Shown here: positions 35,720 through 43,310 of the stretch, in pieces | Numbering within the stretch: position 1 is the stretch's first letter | Layout: each line of letters starts with the position of its first letter | Origin: Ignavibacteriota bacterium | GTDB taxonomy: Bacteria; Bacteroidota; Ignavibacteria; Ignavibacteriales; Melioribacteraceae | Assembly (NCBI GenBank): GCA_016708125.1 | Contig: JADJGF010000001.1 | Coordinates: forward strand, 2,998,001 to 3,062,000 | Direction of reading: 5' to 3' | DNA: 64,000 nt | Made by a program: the position numbers and the translations under genes | Notes under the pieces: model-generated | Told to the model about the DNA's origin: nothing | The model's input: the letters and a program-made list of their open reading frames with translations, nothing else | Databases searched by the model: none

Positions 35720-35792
35720 GCGAGTGTAACTCAGTTGGTAGAGTGTCAGCTTCCCAAGCTGAATGCCGCGGGTTCGAATCCCGTCGCTCGCT
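35720..35792 (+). tRNA. tRNA-Gly (anticodon CCC)
   Basis: A complete cloverleaf: acceptor GCGAGTG (35720-35726) with CGCTCGC (35785-35791, one T-G pair), anticodon stem 35746-35750/35758-35762 with loop TTCCCAA (anticodon 35753-35755) and the T arm GGTTCGAATCC. CCA is not encoded. Confidence 0.95.
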
Positions 35793-35859
35793 CAAAATAT
35801 AAAAATAAAATTTGCATCATTCTTAGTATTAAGCTAAATTTACATCTCAAATTTTGAAC

Positions 35860-35934
35860 GGGAACTTAGCTCAGCTGGTTCAGAGCACCTGCCTTACAAG
35901 CAGGGGGTCATAGGTTCAAATCCTATAGTTCCCA
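35860..35934 (+). tRNA. tRNA-Val (anticodon TAC)
   Basis: A complete cloverleaf: acceptor GGGAACT (35860-35866) with AGTTCCC (35927-35933), D arm TTAGCTCAGCTGG, anticodon stem CCTGC/GCAGG around CTTACAA (anticodon 35895-35897) and the T arm GGTTCAAATCC. CCA is not encoded. Confidence 0.96.
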
Positions 35935-35940
35935 CAACGT

Positions 35941-35974
35941 AAACCCTTATAAGACAATATCTTATGAGGGTTTT
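35941..35974 (+). terminator. Terminator after the tRNA pair
   Basis: Stem 35941-35953 (AAACCCTTATAAG) with 35961-35973 (one T-G pair), 7-nt loop, then TTCCATTTT. It closes the tRNA-Gly/tRNA-Val transcription unit. Confidence 0.8.
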
Positions 35975-36525
35975 CCATTTTAAAGGAAATGTCAGGTGAG
36001 TAAAAAGGGAGTAAATTTTTGAATAAAATAAAAAACCCTAACCTTTTAGCATGATACAGTGGCTAAATATGAATCATCACTGAATCACAAATTCTGGTTG
36101 GGGACATGTCAGGTGAAGCCTATCACCTGTTGAATTTAAGAAAAATATTAGTAGTATTGAAGTCTGGAAAATAGTTTGTGTAATTGATTTTAGGCTTTTA
36201 AAAATCATCAAATCTTTCTTTAAACCAGAACTTTATTCCTACTTCTTACTTTGGAACATCTTAAAACCATCTCCTATTTTCAAAGCTTTTTTGGTCCAAT
36301 ATATATTTAATAATTATAATTTAAATAAAAATATTATAAGTTAAAAAAGTTAATATATATATTCAATAAAATATTTCCAAATTGCAATTTTAAATTGAAT
36401 ACTTCTTTACTTACAAATATGATATAAAATTAAAACGTAATTATTTGATTTTAATAATCATGCAACGTAAATTATAACACAAACGAAATAAATCATTTAC
36501 ATTAAGTTCAGCTTATTTAGAAATT
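35975..36525. other. 551-bp gene-free boundary region downstream of tRNA genes
   Basis: No gene is visible. It contains two direct copies of ATGTCAGGTGA (35989-35999 and 36106-36116). The second is part of a 7-bp inverted repeat, CAGGTGA (36110-36116) with TCACCTG (36123-36129). The right part (36180-36525) is plain AT-rich and must include the promoter of the XylR-type regulator. The position next to tRNA genes and the repeats could mark an old integration site, but no integrase remnant can be shown. Confidence 0.4.
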
Positions 36526-37674
36526 ATGCGAAAATTAAAAAAAGTTATTTTACTGCTTGAATCATCAAGAGCATTTGGGAGAGATCTACTTTTTGGAATT
36601 GGAAGATATTCAAGACTAAACGGACCTTGGTCATTTTACTGGGAACCGAGAGGTCTTAAAACATCTATTCCACATTTATCAAAATGGAATGCTGATGGCA
36701 TAATTATGAGAAATTCATTAATTAAAAAAGAATTAATGGATATGAATCTCCCAACTATTTTAGCTTTACATGACTCAAACCGACCAGCAAATATGCCGGC
36801 AATTTGTACAAACTCAGAATCAATTTCAAGATTAGCTGCTGAACATTTGATGAATACAGGTTTAAGTAATTTTGCATTTTGCGGTTTTGATGAAATTGAA
36901 TGGTCTAACCAGAGAAAATTTCATTTTAAAAAAATAATAGAAGAAGCAGGTCAAAATATATATTTGTATAATCAAACAGATATTTCAAAACAAATTTCTT
37001 GGCAAATCGAACAATCCAAAATGAGAAAATGGATTCAAAGTTTGCCTAAGCCTATAGGCATTATGGCTTGTAATGATGATCGTGGTCAGCAAGTTTTAGA
37101 GATTTGTAAATCCCTAACAATTAAAGTTCCAGAAGAGATTGCTGTTATTGGTGTAGATAATGATGCATTAATTTGTGATTTATCAGATCCACCATTAACA
37201 AGTGTATGTTTGAATACTGAACAAGCTGGTTATGCTGCAGCTGAACAACTGGATCAAATGATGGACGGCAAACAAAAAAATTATGATGATATTATAGTAT
37301 TAGGAACTCATATTATACATAGGCAATCAACAGAATTACTTGCGGTAAATGATAAAGATGTTGTAGAAGCTGTAAGGTTTATTAGAAGTAATGCAAATAA
37401 TAAAATTCAAATTAAAGATGTAGTTAAACAAACTTGTTTGGGCAGAAGAAGTTTAGAGAATCGATTCAAAAAAACAATTCATAGAACAATTAGTCAAGAA
37501 ATAAGAAGAGTTAGAACCGAAATGATAAAACGTATGTTGTTGGAAACTAATTTATCTATTTCGGAAATAACTTCGATGTTTGATTTTACCGGGATTGAGC
37601 ATATTGCTAGATTCTTTAGAAAAGAAAATGGATTAAGTTTAACCCAATTTAGAAAACTCTCACAAAAAATTTAG
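36526..37674 (+). CDS. XylR-type AraC family transcriptional regulator
   Basis: 382 residues. The N-terminal two-thirds (about 1-275) is a LacI-like periplasmic-binding sensor: VILLLESSRAFGRDLLFGIGRYSRLNGPWSFYWEPRG, PKPIGIMACNDDRGQQVLEICK, VPEEIAVIGVDND and DPPLTSV. The C-terminal third (about 280-382) is an AraC double helix-turn-helix (IKDVVKQTCLGRRSLENRFKKTIHRTISQEIRR ... EITSMFDFTGIEHIARFFRKENGLS). E. coli XylR, of the same architecture and length, activates xylose genes when xylose binds. It heads the glycan locus and is the best candidate for binding the repeat elements described at 37702 and 39086. Confidence 0.93.
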   Translation: MRKLKKVILLLESSRAFGRDLLFGIGRYSRLNGPWSFYWEPRGLKTSIPHLSKWNADGIIMRNSLIKKELMDMNLPTILALHDSNRPANMPAICTNSESISRLAAEHLMNTGLSNFAFCGFDEIEWSNQRKFHFKKIIEEAGQNIYLYNQTDISKQISWQIEQSKMRKWIQSLPKPIGIMACNDDRGQQVLEICKSLTIKVPEEIAVIGVDNDALICDLSDPPLTSVCLNTEQAGYAAAEQLDQMMDGKQKNYDDIIVLGTHIIHRQSTELLAVNDKDVVEAVRFIRSNANNKIQIKDVVKQTCLGRRSLENRFKKTIHRTISQEIRRVRTEMIKRMLLETNLSISEITSMFDFTGIEHIARFFRKENGLSLTQFRKLSQKI

Positions 37675-37701
37675 AATAAATCATTCTAAACATTTTAACT
37701 T

Positions 37702-37717
37702 TTGCGTAATATGGTTA
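37702..37717 (+). promoter_or_regulatory. Conserved element upstream of galM
   Basis: TTGCGTAATATGGTTA, 84 bp before galM. It is 15/16 identical to the element at 39086-39101 upstream of the GH3 gene. It may be an operator for the adjacent XylR-type regulator or a shared promoter core. Confidence 0.4.
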
Positions 37718-37800
37718 TAAAAATACTTATTTAGGCTTTTACAATATATCAAAAGCCAGTATTTTTTTTCAAGTATAATTCAAAACTTATTGAGGGAAAA

Positions 37801-38931
37801 ATGAAAAAGAATTCTATGTTGTTTCTTATATTTTTTATGTTCATGGCATGTGGTGCAATTGAAAAACAAATTGTTGACAACAAAAAATCACTTTTTGGAA
37901 AATTATCAGACGAAAAAGAAGTTTATTCGTTTACACTTAAAAATAAAAAGGGAACAGAATTAAAAGTAATAGAATTTGGAGCTACAATAACTTCATTAAA
38001 AGTTCCCAATAGAGAAGGTAAATTAGAAGAAGTGGTTTTAGGATATGACAATCTAGAAAGTTATGTTAATGGAACATCTTACTTTGGAGCAATTGTTGGA
38101 CGTTATGGTAATAGAATTTACAAAGGGAACTTTAAATTGAATGAAATTGAGTATCAGCTAAGTATAAATGATGGTGAAAATCATTTACATGGCGGAAAAA
38201 TTGGTTATAATAAAGTTTTGTGGAAAGGTGAATTTGTTCAAAGTATTGATGGTGAATCAGTTAAATTAACTTATTATAGTCATGATGGTGAACAAGGATA
38301 TCCTGGTAACTCAATTATTAATGTTATTTATTCGCTAAATGAAAATAACGAATTAAAAATAGAGTATTTTGCAACTACAGATAAATCTACAATAATGAAC
38401 CCAACTCATCACTCATACTTTAATCTTAGTGGAAATTTTCAAAATACAATTTTAGATCATGAATTAATGATTAACTCAGATTATTATACACCAGTAAATA
38501 ATGGTTTAATCACAACAGGTGAATTAGAAAGAACAGAAAATACGCCAATGGATTTTAAGAATCCAACAAAAATTGGTAAAAATATAAATGAAAATTTTGA
38601 ACAATTAATTTATGGCAAGGGATATGATCACAATTGGGTACTGAATAATTACGATGCAAGAGTACAAAAAGTAGCAACTTTATATGATTCTACATCTGGT
38701 AGATTGATGGAAATACTTACGGATCAACCGGGATTACAATTTTACTCTGGAAATTTTTTAAATGGAACTTCAATTGGTAGAAATGGAGAAAAATATAATT
38801 TTAGAACAGGATTATGCCTCGAAACACAGAAGTATCCAGATTCACCAAACAAATTAAATTTCCCATCAGTAATTTTAAATCCAGGGGAAATATACAAGCA
38901 CATTACTATTTACAAATTTTCAATTAAATAA
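37801..38931 (+). CDS. galM: Aldose 1-epimerase, lipoprotein form
   Basis: 376 residues. GalM interconverts alpha and beta anomers of aldoses. The fold's landmarks are present: FGATITSLKVPNREGK, GRYGNRIYKG, NHLHGGKIGYNKVLW, NPTHHSYFNLSG (catalytic His), GYDHNWVL and the catalytic Glu in GLCLETQKYPDSPN. The N-terminus ends FMACG, a lipobox, so the enzyme should be membrane-anchored outside the cytoplasm, as is usual for GalM in Bacteroidota glycan loci. GAGGG precedes the ATG. Confidence 0.94.
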   Translation: MKKNSMLFLIFFMFMACGAIEKQIVDNKKSLFGKLSDEKEVYSFTLKNKKGTELKVIEFGATITSLKVPNREGKLEEVVLGYDNLESYVNGTSYFGAIVGRYGNRIYKGNFKLNEIEYQLSINDGENHLHGGKIGYNKVLWKGEFVQSIDGESVKLTYYSHDGEQGYPGNSIINVIYSLNENNELKIEYFATTDKSTIMNPTHHSYFNLSGNFQNTILDHELMINSDYYTPVNNGLITTGELERTENTPMDFKNPTKIGKNINENFEQLIYGKGYDHNWVLNNYDARVQKVATLYDSTSGRLMEILTDQPGLQFYSGNFLNGTSIGRNGEKYNFRTGLCLETQKYPDSPNKLNFPSVILNPGEIYKHITIYKFSIK

Positions 38932-39085
38932 ATATTGCCATAATCAAGATTTGATGTTACTTTCTTTTTAAGAATAAATTATTTTGGTACATACTGGGAT
39001 TAAAAATTGATTTGAAATTTTTATAATTAATTATAGATTGTCACAATGTGAAATGATTTCACTAGCTTTTATAAATAGTCAATAG

Positions 39086-39121
39086 TTGCGTAAAATGGTT
39101 AATAAAAAACTTAAAATGGTT
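39086..39121 (+). promoter_or_regulatory. Direct repeat with 21-bp period, candidate AraC-type operator
   Basis: TTGCGTAAAATGGTTA at 39086-39101 is followed by a second AAAATGGTT whose ATGGTT is exactly 21 bp downstream (39095 and 39116), two helical turns. This spacing is typical of AraC/XylR family binding sites. A third copy is at 39281. Confidence 0.45.
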
Positions 39122-39323
39122 TTTTTTGTTAACTTATTAAAGCTAATTTAATTTGGTATAACAATAATATCTTTTTGAAAAAATAATCTAAATTATTGCA
39201 AATGATATTGAACAAAATTAATAAAGTCGACCTTTTTCGCATTCATCAGTTACAGTTTCTAAAATCCAATATAATTATCTAAAATGGTTAAATTAACAAT
39301 TCGAATAGTATTTAATTAAAAAA

Positions 39324-39337
39324 TTGAAACGATTCAA
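39324..39337. promoter_or_regulatory. Palindromic operator-like site
   Basis: TTGAAACGATTCAA: two 7-nt halves match as a palindrome except one pair, centred on CG as in LacI-family operators. It lies 102 bp before the GH3 ATG. The regulator is unknown; the only regulator in the locus is AraC-type in its DNA-binding part. Confidence 0.35.
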
Positions 39338-39438
39338 TAAAGAAATATATTATTTGAAATAGTTAAAAAGGAGCAAAAATTCATTATGTTTAAGAAGCTT
39401 AAAATGGAAATTAGAAAATAAAAGAGATGGAAAAATAA

Positions 39439-41748
39439 ATGAACGGAAAAACTGAAACACTTAATTCAGTAGAGACACAAGATTATAAAAATCCATATTT
39501 AACTGTTTTGGAAAGAGTGGAAGATTTATTGAGCAGACTGAGTTTGGACGAAAAGATTGCCCAGATGCTATGTATATGGAATCAGAAAAAAGAACTGATA
39601 TTGGATGAGAGTGGAAATCTTAATTATGAGTTAATGAGAAAAAATTTACCAAGCGGATTAGGACAAATAGGAAGAATAAGTGATACCAATGGTGGATTAA
39701 GTCCAGTAGAAATGGCAGAATTCGCAAATTCTCTTCAGAAATATTTTGTTGAAGAAACAAGATTGGGCATACCGGTAATAATACACGAAGAATGTTTGCA
39801 TGGATTGGCGGGAAAAGAAGCGACAAGTTATCCGCAACCGATTGGGTTGGGAGCTACATTTAATCCGAAACTTGTAGAAGAAATATATTCGGCAATAGCT
39901 GAAGACACTAGAAAAAGAGGAGCTCATCAAGCACTTACACCTGTATTAGATGTTGCAAGAGATCCGAGATGGGGAAGAGTTGAAGAAACTTTTGGAGAGG
40001 ATCCTTACTTGATTGGTGAAATGAGTAAAGCAGCAATTAGAGGATTTCAGGGCGATAGAACATTTAAAGATAAAAATAAAGTATTAGCTACTCTCAAACA
40101 CTTTGCAGCACATGGACAACCTGAATCGGGATCAAACTGCGGACCTGCAAACTTTTCTGAGAGAGTGTTACGGGATGTATTCCTTGCACCTTTTAAAGAA
40201 GTAATTGAAGAAGAAAAACCATATTCCGTTATGGCATCTTATAATGAAATTGATGGAATACCATCTCATGCAAATAAATGGCTTTTGAGAAATGTTTTAA
40301 GAAACGAATGGGGTTTTAAAGGATTTGTAGTATCTGATTATTATGCAATAACTGAGTTAAGCAATAAAGAAGAAACAGTAAGTCATAATGTTGCAGCGGA
40401 TAAGAAAGAAGCTGCTCTTCTTGCTGCAGAAGCCGGAGTAAATATAGAACTTCCGGAAATAGATTGCTATCCGAATCTAAAGGAATTGGTAATAAGTGGA
40501 AGACTAAGCGAAACAGTAATTGATGAATTAGTAAAACCAATGCTGGAAGCAAAATTTGAGATGGGATTATTTGAAGATCCGTATGTAGATCCAACGCTTA
40601 TTCAGAATGAACATAAATTAGAGAATGACAGAAAAATAGCCTTGAAAGCCGCCCAAGAAACAATTACTTTGCTAAAGAATGATAACATACTTCTCCCGAT
40701 AAATCTAAAAGAAAAAAGTACAATTGCGGTAATAGGACCAAATGCAGATAGAAAAATGCTTGGAGGATACAGCGGAACTCCAAAATATTATACAACAGTT
40801 TTAGAGGGAATAAAGAACAAAGCAAAAGACAAATATGAAATTATCTATAGTGAAGGATGTAAAATAACAATCGGTGGATCATGGAATGAAGATACGGTTG
40901 TTCCATCTGAGCTGGAAGAAGACAAAAGACTTATAGAAGAAGCTGTGAAAGTAGCAGAAAAATCAGACATTGTAATAATGGCAATTGGCGGTAATGAACA
41001 AACTTCAAGAGAAGCGTGGAGTAAGATTCATTTAGGCGACCGAACAAATTTAGATTTGGTTGGAAGACAGAATGAGTTATTGAAAGAAATACAAAAAACC
41101 GGAAAACCGATAGTTGTTGTTCTATTTAACGGAAGACCAAAATCGATAAGTTATATATCAAAGACAGTACCATCAATATTGGAGTGCTGGTATTTGGGAC
41201 AAGAGACTGGAAATGCTGTAGCAGATGTAATATTTGGGGATGTAAATCCAAGCGGGAAATTGCCAATATCAATTCCAAGATCGGTGGGACATATTCCATG
41301 TCACTATAATCACAAACCATCATCGCGTAGAGGATATTTGTTTGATGATATTACACCGCTTTATCCATTTGGGTTTGGACTAAGCTATACAAAGTTCAAG
41401 ATTTCTAATCTTAAGATTGATAAACAAGAAATAACTGAAAACGAAAAAGTAATTGTTTCAGTCACAGTGAAGAATGAAGGCGAAATAAAGGGAACCGAAG
41501 TAGTACAATTATATATTAGAGATAAAGTAAGTTCAGTAACAAGACCGGTGAAAGAATTGAAAGGATTTAAAAAAGTAACATTGGAATCCAATCAAGAGAA
41601 AGAAGTAAGTTTTGAAATAACGAAAAAAGAATTATCATTTACAAATGTTGAAATGCAATTTACAGCAGAGCCTGGTGAATTTGATATTATGGTTGGAAAC
41701 TCATCAAAAGATGAAGATTTATTGAAACTCACATTGAATTATCGTTAA
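39439..41748 (+). CDS. Glycoside hydrolase family 3 (beta-glucosidase/beta-xylosidase)
   Basis: 769 residues without a signal peptide, so probably cytoplasmic. Order: TIM-barrel domain (about 25-370) with TRLGIPVIIHEECLHG, DVARDPRWGRVEETFGEDPYL, LKHFAAHG and the nucleophile Asp300 in GFVVSDYYA; alpha/beta sandwich (about 400-620: IAVIGPNADRKMLGGYSGTPKYYTTVLEGI); C-terminal FnIII-like domain (GTEVVQLYIRDKVSSVTRPVKELKGF). It removes non-reducing beta-linked glucose or xylose from oligosaccharides imported by the neighbouring GPH symporter. The XylR-type regulator and overall style favour a xylosidase, as an inference. Confidence 0.93.
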   Translation: MNGKTETLNSVETQDYKNPYLTVLERVEDLLSRLSLDEKIAQMLCIWNQKKELILDESGNLNYELMRKNLPSGLGQIGRISDTNGGLSPVEMAEFANSLQKYFVEETRLGIPVIIHEECLHGLAGKEATSYPQPIGLGATFNPKLVEEIYSAIAEDTRKRGAHQALTPVLDVARDPRWGRVEETFGEDPYLIGEMSKAAIRGFQGDRTFKDKNKVLATLKHFAAHGQPESGSNCGPANFSERVLRDVFLAPFKEVIEEEKPYSVMASYNEIDGIPSHANKWLLRNVLRNEWGFKGFVVSDYYAITELSNKEETVSHNVAADKKEAALLAAEAGVNIELPEIDCYPNLKELVISGRLSETVIDELVKPMLEAKFEMGLFEDPYVDPTLIQNEHKLENDRKIALKAAQETITLLKNDNILLPINLKEKSTIAVIGPNADRKMLGGYSGTPKYYTTVLEGIKNKAKDKYEIIYSEGCKITIGGSWNEDTVVPSELEEDKRLIEEAVKVAEKSDIVIMAIGGNEQTSREAWSKIHLGDRTNLDLVGRQNELLKEIQKTGKPIVVVLFNGRPKSISYISKTVPSILECWYLGQETGNAVADVIFGDVNPSGKLPISIPRSVGHIPCHYNHKPSSRRGYLFDDITPLYPFGFGLSYTKFKISNLKIDKQEITENEKVIVSVTVKNEGEIKGTEVVQLYIRDKVSSVTRPVKELKGFKKVTLESNQEKEVSFEITKKELSFTNVEMQFTAEPGEFDIMVGNSSKDEDLLKLTLNYR

Positions 41749-41775
41749 AGAATAATTTCTAAAATTGGAAAATTT

Positions 41776-43218
41776 GTGCAAATAAAAAAAGAATACTCAG
41801 AAGAAGCAGCTATTTCAAATGGATTTGCCTCCAAATCAATTTTAACATTAAAAGAAAAAATTGGTTATAGTTTGGGAGATGCTGCTTCAAATATTTATTT
41901 TCAGACGTTTATAATATTTCTACTAAATTTTTACACAGATGTTTTTGGTTTGCCTGCAGCAGCAGTTGGAACCATGTTTTTAGTTACAAGAATATTTGAT
42001 GCAGTAAATGATCCAATTATGGGGGTTATATCTGATAGAGTAAATACAAAATGGGGAAAGTTTAGACCTTTCATTTTCTTTTTTGGCATTCCAATGGTGA
42101 TAATGGGAGTTCTAACATTTACAACACCTGATTATGATATGTCCGGGAAATTAATTTATGCGTACATAACTTATAATCTCTTAATGGTAATGTACACAAT
42201 CGTTAATGTACCATATTCTTCTTTAATGGCTGTAATAACTCCCAATTCTTTAGAAAGAACGGAATTAAGTTCATTTAGATTTGTTGCTGCTTTTGTTGGC
42301 GGACTTATAGTTCAAGGCTCAACAATATATTTAGTGAAATATTTTGGAAATGGAAATGATGCTATTGGTTGGCAATACGCAATGGGAGTATTGGGGCTAC
42401 TAGCTTTGAGTTTTCTATTCATTACTTTTGTTACAACAAAAGAAAGAGTGCAACCGCCAAAAAATCAAAAAATTGAACTAAAAAAAGATTTAGGGGATTT
42501 ATTTTCAAACAAAGCATGGTTGTTGATTGGCGGTGCTACTGTATTTCAATTAATATTTATAGTTGTTAGAAGCTCATCAATTGTTTATTACTTTAAATAT
42601 TATGTAATCGATCAGCAGATGAATTTATTTGGAAATATAATTGATTTGCCATACGAAACATTTACTTCTACATTTCTACTTTCTGGAACAATCTTCAACA
42701 TACTGGGTGCAATTTTAACAAAATGGATATCTAAGCGTTTTGATAAAAAGAATACTTATGTAGGTTGTTTATTGATAAGTGCAGTAGGAAGCAGTCTTTT
42801 CTTTTTTATACAACCAGAAAATGTAATATTAATATTTTTTATAAATATTCTAATATCGTTTGCTTGGGGACCAGTATCTGTGCTGCAATGGGCTATGTAT
42901 ACAGATGCTGCTGAATATTCTGAATGGAAGAATACAAGAAGAGCAACCGGTTTGTTAATGGCTGCTTCATTGTTTGCTCTAAAATTGGGATTAACTATTG
43001 GTGGTGCATTGGTTGGATATATTTTAGCCTATTACGGGTTTGTAGCAAACGAAGTACAAAATGCTGAAACAATAATGGGGATAAGATTACTAATGAGTTT
43101 TTATCCGGCAGTATTTGGAATAATTGGTGCTGCTTTAATGTTATTCTATCCTTTAAATAATAAAATGATGTTGAAAATTGAATATGATTTATTTGTTAGA
43201 AAAAATAGTGATAATTAA
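41776..43218 (+). CDS. GPH-family sugar:cation symporter
   Basis: 480 residues, GTG start, 12 membrane segments. KEKIGYSLGDAASNIYFQTFIIFLLNFYTDVFGL and DPIMGVISDRVNTKWGKFRPFIFFFGIPMVIMGVLTF are hallmarks of the glycoside-pentoside-hexuronide family (MelB, XynP and relatives). It imports oligosaccharides or glycosides with Na+ or H+. It lies 27 bp after GH3 with no terminator, so imported sugar and hydrolase are co-expressed. Confidence 0.95.
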   Translation: MQIKKEYSEEAAISNGFASKSILTLKEKIGYSLGDAASNIYFQTFIIFLLNFYTDVFGLPAAAVGTMFLVTRIFDAVNDPIMGVISDRVNTKWGKFRPFIFFFGIPMVIMGVLTFTTPDYDMSGKLIYAYITYNLLMVMYTIVNVPYSSLMAVITPNSLERTELSSFRFVAAFVGGLIVQGSTIYLVKYFGNGNDAIGWQYAMGVLGLLALSFLFITFVTTKERVQPPKNQKIELKKDLGDLFSNKAWLLIGGATVFQLIFIVVRSSSIVYYFKYYVIDQQMNLFGNIIDLPYETFTSTFLLSGTIFNILGAILTKWISKRFDKKNTYVGCLLISAVGSSLFFFIQPENVILIFFINILISFAWGPVSVLQWAMYTDAAEYSEWKNTRRATGLLMAASLFALKLGLTIGGALVGYILAYYGFVANEVQNAETIMGIRLLMSFYPAVFGIIGAALMLFYPLNNKMMLKIEYDLFVRKNSDN

Positions 43219-43298
43219 ATTGGACTTTTTTTATGGGAATAAAAATTTTAGCATTATTAATAAATAAAATTTTTACAAAACGAATTTCATTAATTAAC

Positions 43299-43303
43299 AG
43301 GAG
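43299..43303 (+). promoter_or_regulatory. Ribosome binding site fixing the second TonB receptor start
   Basis: AGGAG lies 7 nt before ATG 43311. The upstream in-frame ATG at 43233 would place 26 extra residues before the signal peptide. Confidence 0.7.
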
Positions 43304-43310
43304 AAAAAAT

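Larger units (their letters stand above)
38932..39438. other. 507-bp regulatory region upstream of the GH3 gene
   Basis: No gene. It carries three AAAATGGTT repeats (39092-39100, 39113-39121 and 39281-39289) and a palindrome TTGAAACGATTCAA (39324-39337). Close to the gene, AAAAGGAGC (39366-39374) precedes a 65-bp leader with no long open frame, and a second weak site, GAGATGG, directly precedes ATG 39439. Confidence 0.5.

Noticed and set aside
36106..36174. 22-codon frame beginning MSGEAYHLLN after the tRNA genes, possibly a transposase remnant
   Set aside because: Too short to assign and without a homologue I recognise. Kept only as part of the boundary region.
43233..43310. N-terminal extension of the second TonB receptor
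   Set aside because: It would place 26 residues before a standard signal peptide, and AGGAG sits correctly before ATG 43311.
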